A stretch of 64,000 nt of DNA from Cryptomeria japonica (GCF_030272615.1 NC_081415.1:514114034-514178033), one strand, 5' to 3'. Counted from the stretch's first letter, positions 20,976-33,270 are shown. Notes: generated from the letters alone by a model not told the origin. Made by a program: numbers and translations.

Positions 20976-23900
20976 TTTGAATATGTCTGCAAAAATTGTC
21001 CTAAAGGAAAATAAATGGTTATCCCATGGCTTTTTAAAATTTTCTAAAACGCTTACCATCCTTTTGAAAATATAGGCATGCATCTTTGCTCCTCTTTTCT
21101 CTGCCAAATTAAGTTTATCCAGAGCATCTTTAACATCTTTCATGTTACTCATTAATGAATCTATTCGGGTAGTGATAAGACTCTCACTTCTGACACTCTA
21201 CCCAAACATCTTTCCTTTTCTTGATTTAAACTTTTAATCCTATCTAATATACTCAAAACTTGGGGCTCAAAACTTCTATTCGGGACTAATTGGGATGCGT
21301 ACGACTGTGATATGCTAGCTAGATGCCCTTCACATTCCCTTATTTTCTTGACAATATATGTAGTGAACTTGGACAAAATTAGACTTGACTTGTATAACCA
21401 ACCACCTTCACCATGAACATCCTGAACACTTTTCATGACAGCAACTAAACTGACTCTATCATCTTCAAAAATTATTTTAATCCCATAGTATTGAATTGAT
21501 TCAAAACTTTAATATCTGTTGCCTCCTCCAAAGACTCAAAATGAGAACCAACTATATTTAGCAAACCCTTAAGCTTATCAGAGGGATCAGATGTGTTTGG
21601 TTGGAAAGATGGCATTATTTTCTCCAACAAGTCTCATGCCAATGATATCAACTCTTTTTCAGCAGAATGAGACTTTAGTAAGTCCTCACTAGCTTTGCCT
21701 TGCGTAATATTTGCTTATTTTAGTGCTTGAATAGGAGATAAAGAGCTCAGGTCAATCGACCCTTGACCAAAATCATCTGTATCAGAAATAATTTGTTTCC
21801 CTTTGTCAAGTACAATGTCTCTTGCCACTACCACTAGAGCCTGATCTTCCTTCTTCTCTTATATCTCCTTTTCTCTTGCCTCTGCACTCTCATCTTTATC
21901 ACCATCTCTTCTCTTCTCTGCTTCATCTGTCTCCTCAACTGATTTCTCTGACACAACTTCTATAACCAGAGGACCTTGTTTAGCTTCATCAGAGGATCTT
22001 GTTCAACTTCATCGGAGGATCATGTTTAGCTTCACCAGAGATATCATTAGAACCATCAATATCATTAACTATGATCCGATCATTTGACTGTCCTTCCAAA
22101 ATGACTTTCTCAGATGTTTGATCCTTTTTCTTGTCAGAAAAAACAACATGCACTTCTGAAACAGATGTGTCTTGAGATGGTTCTTCTAGATTCACATTAA
22201 TTCTTTGATCTATCAAAAACTATTTCAAAATTATCTCTGTCTCTTTTGTTACCTCATCTATCTTGCCAAGCATAGACTTATTTGTCCTCTTCTTACTTCA
22301 AAATTTATCCTTTGCAAGATTTAATAGTCTAATGACTTCATATTTGGAAATAACTAAGGATAGATTTACTCTTTTATTCTTTCATCCTCTAGATTAGTTG
22401 TATGCCTCCTTGTGTCCAAACTATCATACAAGCTTTTAGGGACCATGGATGAAAGTTATATCAATGATTTACTATAGACATCTATGTATTCAACAACTAC
22501 TTCCTCAATTGCCCTCTAATCTTTATCATCAAAAGTTTCATAATATCTAGGCACATTTTTCAAATTCCCATCCTTAAGAATTTCATCAATTAACTCTTTT
22601 AAGGTCAGTGGGGGCACAATTTCAAATGAACCTTCAATTTTATTGTCTTTGAGAGACGCATCCAATTCTAATTTATGCTTCTTTTTTTCTCTGGCTTTTC
22701 CAGATGACTCAGGTTCTTCTCTTAGCTTCTTTGATTACTAAGGTTCACCAGATTGTGGCTTCTTCACCACTCTAATGTAGGTGGTTGTCTTTTTCACCTC
22801 TTTCACTGCTTCATTAGATTAAGTTTCTATCTTTGGCAATGGCAGCAACATACACTCTTTGGCATTTCTCCTTCCTTTTCTCCACTCCATTAGTTGATTT
22901 TGTTTGTGACTTGGGTGGAGGAATGGGTTTCTACACACCGGAGGTAGGTGCATACTGAGATTGTCTTGGCTTGGCCTCCTTTGGAGGAGTGGGAATAGGT
23001 TTTGACTTCTTGAGATTTTCCATATCCTCCACCTTCAGTATGTTTTATTCTCTTGCCCTTTGTACAACCTCCTTAGATATGGCCATTTTCTTTGCTAGCT
23101 CCTCAACCTCTTTTCTTACTTTTCTCTTTCTCGCTAGTCTGATAAAATTCTTGTGCAAATCAAGATCTTTTTCCTTATAGGTACCAAACCTTTCTTGACT
23201 CAACATGTGTTAAGAATACATGTATCAAGAGTGTTTGCATCTACCTCATACCCCATGTGCATGATCCAAATGGTCATGGGCTCCTTATCAATCATGAAGC
23301 AGATGGTCTTCTCATACTTCTCAACAATCTCTTTAGGTATCCTCTCTCTTCTTTGCATCATGAATTGAAAGGATTTGAAATACCTCCACAATGTATATTT
23401 TCATGCAACTATATCTCCTAAACCCTGCAACCCTTCCTTTATTTGAATAGCCACCGATTTATCATAGCCCCATTTAATCTTCCCAATTCCAGGGATCTCA
23501 TTCAATACATATAGTGCTATATAGATAATTACAAAACCAAATTTAAAAACATGCTTCTTGTCTTGCTTTATCTTCTTTATATTTCTAAACAACTCACTAA
23601 GAAGTACTGCACAAAGATCATACCTCTTATCTTCCTTTAGCATTTGATACAATGCAAATATAGTAGTGCCAAATACAAAATTCAACTTGCTGGATTGGTA
23701 CACCTTGTATCTTGTCACAATCAAGGCAAATCTCACATCATGCTCAATGATACCACTAATTGTCATTGATCGGTTGTCATACTGGGATCTGGTAATAGCT
23801 GTCACTATTATGTTCTGAACTTTTCTCAAACCAAGGATCTCACTGGTTTCATTCAAACATCTAATTTCCTAAATGGATTGCTTGGTAATCTTGTGAGGTC

Positions 23901-24275
23901 GGTCCAGCCATATGAACTCATCATGGATTTGGCTCAAGATGTATCAAATCCATTCGTGTTCATCGAACACCAAAAAATGAATAAACTAGATGAAACCCTT
24001 ATCCTATAATGACTTGAATTCTGGCTCCAAATTTCCCATTCCATCCATCATATGCTTGGTATACAAGGATAAAATGTGCGCATTTCCAAGCTCTTTGATA
24101 TTACAGTGGATGTATAACTTAATATCTTCATTATGCAGTACACCATATGAGACAAAGTAAAAAGCACCTTCTGGTCATCTTCTACAAATTTAAATGGATT
24201 TCTTTTGAATACTGGCCTTGCCCTCTCAATAATCTCAACGACAATTAGAGTCACAATACCAGATGCAGATGCCAT
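20976..24275 (-). pseudogene. LTR-E large unknown ORF in place of pol
   Basis: I do not recognise a named domain. On the minus strand open pieces follow one another over 3.3 kb. 24275-24048 starts MASASGIVTLIVVEIIERAR. 23856-23401 (151 codons) contains RYKVYQSSKLNFVFGTTIF, DLCAVLLSELFRNIKKIKQD and KKHVFKFGFVIIYIALYVL. 23391-23200 contains MWRYFKSFQFMMQRRERIP and KEIVEKYEKTICFMIDKEP. Lys/Glu-rich and Pro-rich low-complexity stretches follow (about 23180-22620), then FEIVPPLTLKELIDEIL and NVPRYYETFDDKD (22630-22520), then acidic repeats. Near the end come VQDVHGEGGWLYKSSL (21430) and MKDVKDALDKLNLAEKRGAK (21146), which look like coiled coil. The globular first third plus a long charged tail is reminiscent of uncharacterised proteins repeated in gymnosperm gene sets, but that is memory, not a search. 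A diverged relative lies at 45502-48985. Confidence 0.6.
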
Positions 24276-24869
24276 CTCAAAATTAAGGTGTGAAAGGATA
24301 GCTCACAAAAAGATAAATACCTTTTGATTCTCAACCAAATGCAAGGAATCTCTAACTGATCGCTTCAAGCTCTACTATGACTTCTCAATCTCATTCACTT
24401 CACTCTTTTTCCCTTACTCTTTGTTCGCAATGTGAAGAATGAATGAGTAAAGTGCCTTTTTATCTTCCGAAAACCTAACTTTATTTGGTAATAAATGCAC
24501 AACTCTAAAGGCTTTTGGATACCCTGCATCTTCAGGAATTCATCAACGGATACTCAAACCGCCATGAAATCTACTGCATAGATACTGTATAGCTAATCTC
24601 CATCATCTACAACCATCCTTTACCACTTAAAGATTTGTGAAAGGGGGTTTCAAAGGTTTGCATGAAAATCTTGCCCCTAAGGCCAACATGCCTTAGTTAC
24701 CAGATGAGGTTCCAACACAAGAATCAGGTGTGAAGCCATTCTACACATTTTAATCTTCCTTTTTAACCCACATCTTCTTATGTTGATCTCTGATCTCTTC
24801 CGCCTTAGCTTTGCCAAATTTTCATCTGATTTCTTCTTTTCTACCAGAGTATTCTTGCTTCTGCAATAT

Positions 24870-25860
24870 CTTGCAATATGACTGGGATTGTTTCATGCAT
24901 GACAAACAACACTTCTTTGCATAGGCCTGATGTTCATCTAATTTGGTCTCATCCTGCATTGGTTAGAAATGTGCCCAAACATTCCACAAGCATAGCATCT
25001 CTTATTCTGAAAGTTATTTATCACTAATATGCACATGTTTGACTTATGACCAAAGTTGTTGCATATGAAACATTTACTATTAAAGGTAGAACCATTGCTC
25101 ATCATATTATTCATCATCCCATTATTCATCTTACTTCTGCATTTATTTGCCATATGACTGAATTTTCCACAAATAAAACATTTACCATTGAATTTATAGG
25201 CATTAGGATATCTTACTAGAGGTTTCTTGTTCTTCTGCTAATGATTTCTTTGTCCTAAACTAGAGGATTCTCCTTTCTCAAATCCAAGTCCTCGCATGTC
25301 TTTCCCATGTCTCTAACTTTCCAACATCTCATCTAACTGGGCTGAACTTTCTTTAAACTTTCCTTTGTACTCACTAGCTATAGAAAGCTCATCTCTCAAA
25401 ATTATGATCTTCCTTTCAAGTTCTTGTCCATCATTCTTGCATTGCACCAATTCAAGCTTCAATTGATCATTCTTATATGTCAATTTGCAACATTCATTAG
25501 ATTTATCCTTCAATGAGAGTTAGGGTTTCTTCATTCTTCTTTTGATCTTCAATCTCCTTTGTCATCTTCATTACAATGGATGCATTTCATTCTTCTAGAC
25601 TACATTCTCCCTAGCCAGCTTCTTACATTCATCTGTCTTGTCCTGTAGGGCTTGATTTTCAACACTTTGTTCCCCTTTCTCCTTTAGTTTATCCATCAGC
25701 TCCTTTATCTTCTCTCTTGATGTACTCACTTATTCTTTAAGGTTTTCAATAAAATTTCCAGCTGCTTCCTGACTTCTCCTTAGGCTACTCTTCTCTTTCA
25801 TAGCTACCTCAAGATCTTCAAGTAACACACTATGATGTCTCTACAAACTGAAGTCCATTG
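24870..25860 (-). pseudogene. LTR-E gag-like protein with four zinc knuckles
   Basis: On the minus strand a coiled-coil region comes first, rich in Lys, Glu and Leu (for example LEDLEVAMKEKSSLRRSQEA and LRDELSIASEYKGKFKESSA at 25513-25313). Then come zinc knuckles of the CX2CX4HX4C type: CFICGKFSHMANKC (about 25190-25150), CFICNNFGHKSNMC (about 25070-25030) and CYACGMFGHISNQC (about 25000-24958). A fourth begins CHA at about 24918 and keeps H and the last C, but its second Cys codon is a TGA stop. This is a nucleocapsid-like layout for packaging RNA. The gag core upstream of the coiled coil was not found. Several stops are present. Confidence 0.78.
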
Positions 25861-25908
25861 ATTCAATCTTCTGGATCTTCCTCAAGCTATTAGGCTTTCT
25901 TGGAGGAA

Positions 25909-25924
25909 CTAGGCTCTGATACCA
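25909..25924 (-). other. LTR-E primer binding site (initiator-Met tRNA)
   Basis: On the minus strand TGGTATCAGAGCCTAG starts two bases after the 5' LTR. Its first 13 bases (TGGTATCAGAGCC) fit the 3' end complement of plant initiator-Met tRNA. Confidence 0.9.
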
Positions 25925-25926
25925 AT

Positions 25927-27076
25927 TGTTGGAATCAATGAACATAGAGAGGGGGGGTCAATCAGTGTTCTATAATTTGCAAACTTCTTACACTAATTCT
26001 TAAACCACTAGATGTACAAGAAAGAAAGTAAAATGCAGAAACATAAAGTAATTAATCATGCAACCATAATACCAAGATTTTTATCTGGAAACCCAGAAAG
26101 GGAAAAACTATGGTGGGATTTGAACCCATAATATTATTATACTATGGCCAAGAGTATGATAATATTACATGAGGGGAATGCACTTGCATTCAGGCACACT
26201 GCCTAGTGCTCACTAGTCAGTTACAAAAGGGCTAGAACCTGGAGGAAGGCTCACTTCCTTACAGGCTATTACAAATTATTATAATAATGAATGAAGTAAA
26301 GTATAGCATCTAACTATGCCAAAATGTAATTCTGGTTAGGCTCAGATTATCTTCTGCAACTGATTTGACTTTTTGTTCTATTTTCCTACTCTATTACATA
26401 CCGCAGCACCAAAATATTCAATCAATTCACCAAACTTACAAATCCACTCACAGAGACATCCTTCACACATAACATGCATCAAAATGATTAACCAAATCAA
26501 TCTTATATATCTTCACCACCAAAAATAATAACTAACCATGTTAGCTTCCAAAAACCACATAACATGCAACATGAAACATGTATCACTAAGTCGGCTCAAG
26601 TCATCCACAAATCCAAATGAGGACCAAAACATGATGATAATAAGATTCCCATAAGTTGGCCCAATCACCTCGAACATGAAACTAATCACCAAAATCAACC
26701 TAACAAATCTGTAACACATGTTACACCAAGATAAATCTTCTCTAGAACCGAATTACCAGATATCAAATCTCTAAACTTTCTCATGAACCAACACCAGATA
26801 TCAGGATCACAAGATAAGATGTCTGAAACCTTGAATGAACTTCCTTGATCACTGCAACCAAAATTACATCACCAAAATCAAGATATGCACAATGATCTCT
26901 TGCTCTACCGGTTACTATGTTCCACCTTCTAGACTTATGCCTTATGAAGAATATGACTTCTGGTAAACCAAATCTATGTACACCATATATGCTCTGGAAG
27001 CTGAGTTGCCATCAATGACAACCCCTAAGCATCTACCATGCACCAATATTCACCAGAGCAATGTCTCTTTCAAAAA
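25927..27076 (-). repeat. LTR-E 5' LTR
   Basis: Starts TGTTGGAATC (plus strand) and aligns with 19615-20759 to its end. The outer terminus is mutated: GCCAACA in the other copy is TCAAAAA here. The T-arm-like motif recurs at 26112-26128. Confidence 0.88.
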
Positions 27077-27420
27077 AATCCTTCCAATACCTTTGGGGAG
27101 GATTACTAGACAACGAGGAAGAAATAGACCTAATTCTAATAGTTCCCCTAATGACAACCTTTGAAGGAGACAAGAAAGAGAAAGAGAAGGTCCCACCCAC
27201 GCCACAGGAACACACATCATCCTAAATTAGAAGAAAAAGACAAAAGTAGTCTGCACGAAACTATCTGAGGAATGCAAAAGTGCAAAAGGTCCAAAGCCAC
27301 AAACTTAGTCAGAAGCAGGCTCACTACATCATCCTTACCCAACTTCCCCTGAACCTTGCTAGACAACTCCCACCCACCACTCGTCGTGCTCTTTTTCATA
27401 AAAAAAGAAGCACACCTTGT
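27077..27420 (-). pseudogene. LINE-1 ORF1, 5' portion and leader
   Basis: On the minus strand the open stretch 27215-27033 reads GGTFSFSFLSPSKVV, then SSSLSSNPPQRYWKD just before the LTR. Joined across the LTR element to 19614, the frame continues into the LLCSRQLMPMDN that precedes the DUF4283-like region. This is therefore the ORF1 N-terminus. The upstream open stretch 27480-27217 may be 5' leader. No clear LINE 5' end is seen. Confidence 0.55.
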
Positions 27421-29120
27421 TATAAGTGTGATTTTTAGTGTTATATTTGAAAAGTCTACATTAACAATGAGATATTTCAAATTTTAATATGTGTGAATTT
27501 TGGAAGAACATTTTATTTCATAATACACAGTTCATATAATAATGTGTAGGTAAAAATAAGGTATTTTGTTTTGGTTATTTATTCAAATTTGATAAGTACA
27601 CAGGTTTTAAAGATTGGAGGCAAAGGAAGAATGAAATAAATATTTTAGTTTTTTATATTACTTATGGAGGATAATGCATAATTGTGAAGTTTCTTTCTTA
27701 CAAGGGTTTTTCATTGTAAGTCCCATGTAATGTGGTGATCTCGTGTCGATTATTGATTTTAGTTTTTAATTTACATTCTTAAATCTATTAATGATATTGT
27801 ATAAATTAATAACAATAAGACTGATGGCAATTTATGAGCAAGAAAATTCATTTTTAGTAAATTTTTTTATTTTTTAAAGATTCGTACACCTAAACTTTGA
27901 GTTCTAATGTCCTACCCCATTCTACAGTGAGGCACCAACTATATAGTGCTAGATTTTATTGATGAACATTTTTTAAGAAATATTTTCTTTCATGTAAATT
28001 TATTTCAATTGAATAGGATTCAACCAAAAAAATCAATTAGACTAAACTATGACAAAATACCAAAGTTTAACCAATTTTACATGAAAGGTGGATTTTCATC
28101 ATACATTAATACATGTGTTATATATAAAATAAAATATTGCAATATTTCTTAAGTAATTTTATATAGACAATTATTTCAATAGGACAAGTAACAAGGCCTT
28201 AAAACAAAACCTATATCTTGCATCATAGGGGTGATTAAGAAGACCCTTCTCCACCATACATGGCTAGCACAAATCTTTGTGTTGATGTGTGCTAATCTTA
28301 ACCCCCTTTCAACTATTTCATCCCTTCATCTCATTAATTCTTTTTGTTGGACATTAATTATATTTTCATCTCATCTCATTTTTGTATATGTCCCATCTCT
28401 ATCTAATAACTATCCTAGAGTAAGTTTGTCCTATAGGAATATTAGAGTAACATAGTGAAAACATCAGAGTATTTGTTTAGTATTATCATATATGTTCTAC
28501 ATCAATGTTAATGGAAGATATGCTACTATCTAATTTTATGTTAAATTATGGTAAATATATTCTAGCACGAAACTAAAATGCTTTTTAATTTTAGGGGTAA
28601 ATAACAAGTTTGAAGGGACTTAATAAAGTACAAATTACATTATTTTGAATTTTTTTTTAGTATCAAAATCTTTGTTTTCAGTTTGGAAGGAACTTTCTTG
28701 AAATTCTTCATTGACCTTAGCCTGTTTATTTTCACCCTTATCATTTTTTTCTTTTTGTTACTTCTAGTTTTTATGTTAGGACCAAATCTAGTAGGCATCC
28801 TTCCAACCTTATCTTTTCCATCTACATAGCATTGCTCCTAACAACCTTATTGATATTTATATTTAGTTTTAGCACGTCTTTATACAAATCCTTCTATTCA
28901 ACTCTAGTCTAGATCATTTAACAATAAACTTTTCCAAATCTTACTCATTTTGATTAAAACTAAAAATCACGCTCAACTCTAGTCTAGATCATTTAACAAT
29001 ACAGTTTACAAATATTTGTTGAATAGACCTCCAATTGAATAGCCACGATTAACGACAGCAGTTGAATTTACCGCGAATAATAAACTGATTTCTAGACAAC
29101 AATAGCATCTCTTTTTTAAT
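27421..29120. repeat. AT-rich DNA containing a diverged copy of repeat Y
   Basis: No gene can be read. From about 27880 to 28830 the sequence aligns piecewise with 57920-58860 and 62600-63360. Shared stretches include TTTTTAAGAAATATT, TATTTCAATTGAATA, TAAACTATGACA, TTCTAGCA and GGGGTAAATAACAAGTTTGA (AGAGGTAAATAACAAGTTTT in the others). It is much more diverged than those copies are from each other. Two copies of CAACTCTAGTCTAGATCATT lie near 28900 and 28974. Confidence 0.55.
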
Positions 29121-29640
29121 AAATTTTGGTGTCTAAAATATGTAGAAGAATTCATTCAAATTTTGCGGAGATATCTTTTTCAGTTTGTTGTGTTTCTCCA
29201 TTATATTGTTTGTCTCTTCTCCAAATTAACCTAGGACATGTTTTCATTTTTATTTTCTTTTTTTTATCTATTGTTTTATTAAATTTATTTAAATTTATAG
29301 ATAGATGAGGAAGGATGTGAGGTTGAGATTCCAGAAAGCTGAATGGTCATATTCCATTTTTGTGTCATTGAACTTGCCATTCACAGCAGTGAATTCAGAT
29401 TAGTGCTCTTCGTCATTTTTTATTCTCTCACATTCGTCTTCTATCTGTTTTGTGTGGGGTTTTGATAGTCAATTGTTGCATTTGTTTGGCCTTATTTTGA
29501 ATAAGTTTTATCAGTAAAATTTTGAATGTGGTTGGTTTAATTTTCATTGTTTTCCCATCTGCATCCTTATTGTCTTCATCTCTATTGCATTTATTGTTTG
29601 GCCCTAAACCATACTAGACTCTCTCCTTGGCCATTTGGCA
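29121..29640 (+). other. Probable 5' leader of LINE-4
   Basis: A T-rich stretch without open frames runs directly into a LINE ORF1 start at 29641. Position and composition suit a LINE 5' untranslated region, but no defined element end is visible. Confidence 0.35.
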
Positions 29641-30320
29641 ATGGGTGATGGCTCTAACTCTAGTAAGGAAAGGGAGTTAATTAATGAAATTGTAAAATCA
29701 TCTTATGATACTGCTCCCCACCGTAATTGATAGTGATGCTAACCTAGGACAGACCTATCGTGATGTGGTGAAGACAAACCTTGTTCTTGAGGTTTCCTTG
29801 CATCTATTGAGTTCATTAAAAATAATGGAATATCTCTCATGGCTAGTGCTCCTAGATTCAATGGAATCAGGAGGATTATTCGGAGTCGAGGTAGATGGAC
29901 CGGGAAGGGGAAGCTTCACCAATGGAGGAGATGATAGACATGGAGAAGATGTCAAAGTGTCTTCTGACCCTAAGATTCTCTATCTTCCCTAATTTAGATA
30001 TGATATAAGCTTTGAAATTTGACAAAAATAGATTGAAAGGCATAGTTATTTTCTTTCTTTGTTTGGAACCTTACAATTATCCTTTTAGGAAGTTTGATAG
30101 TGTGGAGAAAAAATTGGGTATTCATGCCTTGTTTTACAAATTTTTTTTAAAAGGGCTTGTTTGTTGTTTATTTTTAGAAACCACTCTACAAAGGATACGG
30201 TTATTAAAAAGGAGTTTTAGAATATGAGAATCCATTTTATAGGCCCTTCCTTGGACTCCTAATGGGAATTTTGAGGTGCTTGTATCCTGGTTAGCTCCTA
30301 GGTTGCTTGAAATTTAAGCC
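29641..30320 (+). pseudogene. LINE-4 ORF1 (DUF4283-like), 5' portion
   Basis: It starts MGDGSNSSKERELINEIVKS at 29641. After a frame change near 29733, GQTYRDVVKTNLVLEVSLAS appears, then RFNGIRRIIRSRGRWTG. The DUF4283-like part is at about 30040-30320: LEPYNYPFRKFDSVEKKLG, KFFLKGLVCCLF, VIKKEF and WTPNGNFEVLVSWLAPRL. It needs several frame changes. Coding resemblance ends in a 93-bp tandem duplication at 30277, and the rest of the LINE is missing, replaced by Ty3 sequence from about 30560. Confidence 0.6.
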
Positions 30321-30455
30321 ACCCCCCCCCCCAGCAACATTGTAAATTTATCCCCAAATTGTGAGGAGGTTGTATCTAGGTTAGCTCCTAGGTTGCTTGA
30401 AATTTAGGCCACCCCCCCTCCCCCAAATAGCTTTGTAAATTTATCCCCAAATTGC
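30277..30455. repeat. Tandem duplication of about 93 bp with C-runs
   Basis: Two copies share TTAGCTCCTAGGTTGCTTGA, a C-run (11-13 C in the first, 8 plus 5 in the second) and GTAAATTTATCCCCAAATTG. Confidence 0.85.
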
Positions 30456-30559
30456 TAGAACATACGAAATGTACAAAAAGTGGAAGAGGTGAGATTGATT
30501 CTACCTTATTAAATACTAGAGTTCCGAGATATCTATTGCACTAGAGGTAGAACATCCTG

Positions 30560-33270
30560 AGGTCATATCAATACAAGTGATGATAAGAGAATGTTTAAGT
30601 CCATATATGTGATACCAACTATACTAGAACTGAATAAAGATGCAGAATGGAGGATGTGTATAACTCAAGAACCACCAATAAGATCACTATAAAGTGTAGG
30701 TTCCAATTACTAAGGATGGATGACATTATGGACTATTTGAGTGGAGTATAATATTACACAAAGATTGACCTAAAGAGTGGATACAATCAAATCATAATAA
30801 GAGAAGAAGATGATTAGAAGAATGCATCTAAAACTAGTGACGGATTGTATGAATGGTTGGTGATTCCTTTCAGATTGACTAATACACTGAGCACTTTCAT
30901 GAGGCTGATGAGGTATTGAAGTAGTTCTTGGGTAAGTTTTCTATTTTTTACTTGGTTGAAATTCTAGTTTTTAGTGAAAGTAGAGAAGAGCATTTGTGGC
31001 ATATCAGAGAAGTATTTCAGAGGTTGAGAGAAGAGAAGCTACAAATAAGCATCAAGAAGTGTACTATCATGAAGATAGAATTGGTATAATTGGGATTTCT
31101 CGTTGTTGTAGAAGGATTGAAGATGGACTTGGATAAGGTTAGAGAAATTGTTGAATGGCCTACACTAGTAAATGTTGAGGAGGTAATATATTTTCATGGA
31201 TTGGCCACTTTCCATAGGAAGTTCATCAAAAAAATTAGTACCAAATGTACAACTATGACTAGGACAATGAGAGGAGGAAGGAAATATTTCCAGTGGATAT
31301 GTAGAGCACAAAGGAGTGTTAAAATGTTGAAGTAGAAGGTAATAGAACTACTAGTATTAGTGTTGTTAGATTTCAATAACGTATTTCAAGTTTATTGTGA
31401 TGCTAGTGAAAATGCAAGAGGAGCAGCGTTAAGTCAAGAAGTAAGATGAAGAACATATTCTAGTGAAAAGTTGAATGATGCTAAGAAAATATATTCAGTC
31501 TATAATAAGGATTTCCATGCTATTATTCAAGTTTTGAAGAAGTGAAGACATTACTTTTTGCCTTAAGAATTTCTGTTATACACTGATCATCAAGCTTTGT
31601 GGTATCTAAATAGTCAAAATAAGTTGAATAAGAGGCATATGAGATGGGTTGAATTCTTGTAGAGTTACACATATGCATTGAAGCATAGGAGTGGTAAGTC
31701 AAAAAAAGCTACAGATGCATTGAGCCAAAGCAGGAATCTATTGTTTAAAATGAGAGTGGAAGTATTGGATTTTGATAAACTTAAATATTTGTATGAGGAT
31801 GACTGTGATTTTGTAGAAGCATGGAAATAATGTAAAGAAACAACAATTATAGATAGAAGTTAGTGTTTGGATTACTTCATTCAGGAGTATATTCAGTTCA
31901 AGGGAAATTAGTTATGCATTTTGAGGTATTCAATTAGAGAGAATTTGATCAAAGAAAAATGTACTGAAGGATTAGCAAGACACTTTGGTAATGACAAGAT
32001 GGTCGCAGTTGTGAGTAAACACTACTTTTACCTACAAATGTATAAGGATATCTAGAACTATGTTCAAAGTTGCAAAAAATATCAAGTTCCAAAGGGAAGT
32101 AGTAAGAATATTGGATTATACAAACATTTGATAGTACCAGTAAAACCTTAGGAAGACATTAACATAGACTACATATTGGGGTTGCTAAGGACACAAATAG
32201 TCAATGATTCAATATTGGTAGTTAAGGACAAATTTTCTAAAATAGCCCATTTCATTCCTTGCAAGAAGACCAATGATGTGGTGCATGTTGTAGACCTATT
32301 TTTCAAGGAGATTTTTAGATTGCATGGATTACTAAAGAGTAAAATTTCAAACTAGGATACAAAGTTCATTAGATATTTTTGGAGGATATTATGGAAGAAG
32401 ATGAAGATAGACTTGAAATTTACTTCAACATATCATATGTAGACTAATGGACAAACAAAAGTAGTAAACAAAAGTTTGGGTAACTTGTTAAGGTGTTTGG
32501 TGGGAGAAAAATAGGAAATTGGGATATAGTTCTACCGCAAGTAGAGTTTCCATACAATAATTCAATAAACTAGAGTACCTGGGGAAGACACCATTTGAGA
32601 TAGTGACTTAAATACATCTTAGAGGAGTTTCAGAGATTGGAGACATCAGTAGGGAGAATAAGAGTACAAAATCAAAATAATTTATCTTGTTACATGGAGA
32701 TAGTACATAAATAGGTCCAAAAACATTTGAAGGATATGAACAATAAGTATAAGTAATATGCAAATGAGAAGATGAGACATAAGAAATTTTCTATTGGGAA
32801 TGATTTCATGATATATCTTTAAAAATAAAGATTCCTAGTATGCACATATAATGAGTTGAATATGGGAAGTACATAAACCATGTAAGATCTCTAGGAAGTT
32901 TGATTTAGGAAATGTATATGAATTGGAGTTGCAAGAAACACTTGAAATATTACCTATTTTCAATGTTGTAGATATCTATGAGCACCATGGAATACACTCA
33001 CATGGTACTAGAAATGGACCTTGTTTGGAGGATCAGTTACCACGTCAACAACTAAAACAAATTGAGCAAATCTTGGATACCAAAATGGCAAATATCATTA
33101 GGAACAAGCAATATAAAGAGTATGTGGTGAAGTGGAAAGGTAGACCACCACAAGATTGAACATTGATTTTCTTAGACTGAGGTAGACTGAATTTCTCTCC
33201 CTTTACCTTGAAAAATTGAGAGGATCACATTCTTTCCAATCCTAGGTGTCTGATGAAGGAGCATCCCTAG
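30560..33270 (+). pseudogene. Ty3-B: 5'-truncated Ty3/gypsy pol
   Basis: This is a heavily mutated remnant. RT is at about 30630-31080 (ELNKDAEWRM, YDWLVIPFG-like [19 protein letters not shown]). The RT end and RNase H are at 31090-31750 (EIVEWPTLVNVEEVIYFHGL, FHRKFIKKIS, CDAS-like [26 protein letters not shown]). Integrase is at about 32150-32620 (VVKDKFSKIAHFIPCKKTND, FFKEIFRLHGL, TNGQTKVVNKSLGNLLRC, GKTPFEIV), and the chromodomain at 33040-33159 (QIEQILDTKMANII, YVVKWKGRPPQD). Every domain has stops or shifts, for example TAG at 30815-30817 at a conserved Trp. Gag, protease and the 5' LTR are missing. By sequence it is the same family as Ty3-C. Confidence 0.85.

Larger units (their letters stand above)
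19610..27081 (-). mobile_element. Pol-less LTR retrotransposon with gag and a large unknown ORF (LTR-E)
   Basis: This has the complete structure of an LTR retrotransposon on the minus strand: 5' LTR 25927-27076, primer site 25909-25924, a gag-like ORF with zinc knuckles, a long unknown ORF region, polypurine tract 20761-20775 and 3' LTR 19615-20759. The internal region is about 5.1 kb. I looked for integrase (HHCC, DDE), reverse transcriptase (YxDD) and RNase H motifs in it and saw none, so it would depend on another element's enzymes. Possible target copies are GATCA (19610-19614) and AATCC (27077-27081), which match at three of five bases. Despite that weak match, removing the element joins the interrupted LINE ORF1 in frame. 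Confidence 0.82.

Noticed and set aside
20721-21014. 97-codon plus-strand ORF crossing the LTR-E boundary
   Set aside because: Spans LTR, polypurine tract and antisense of the unknown ORF; not a plausible gene.
28231-28455. 74-codon ORF in repeat Y (also 62856-63080)
   Set aside because: The frame is not preserved between copies of the repeat.
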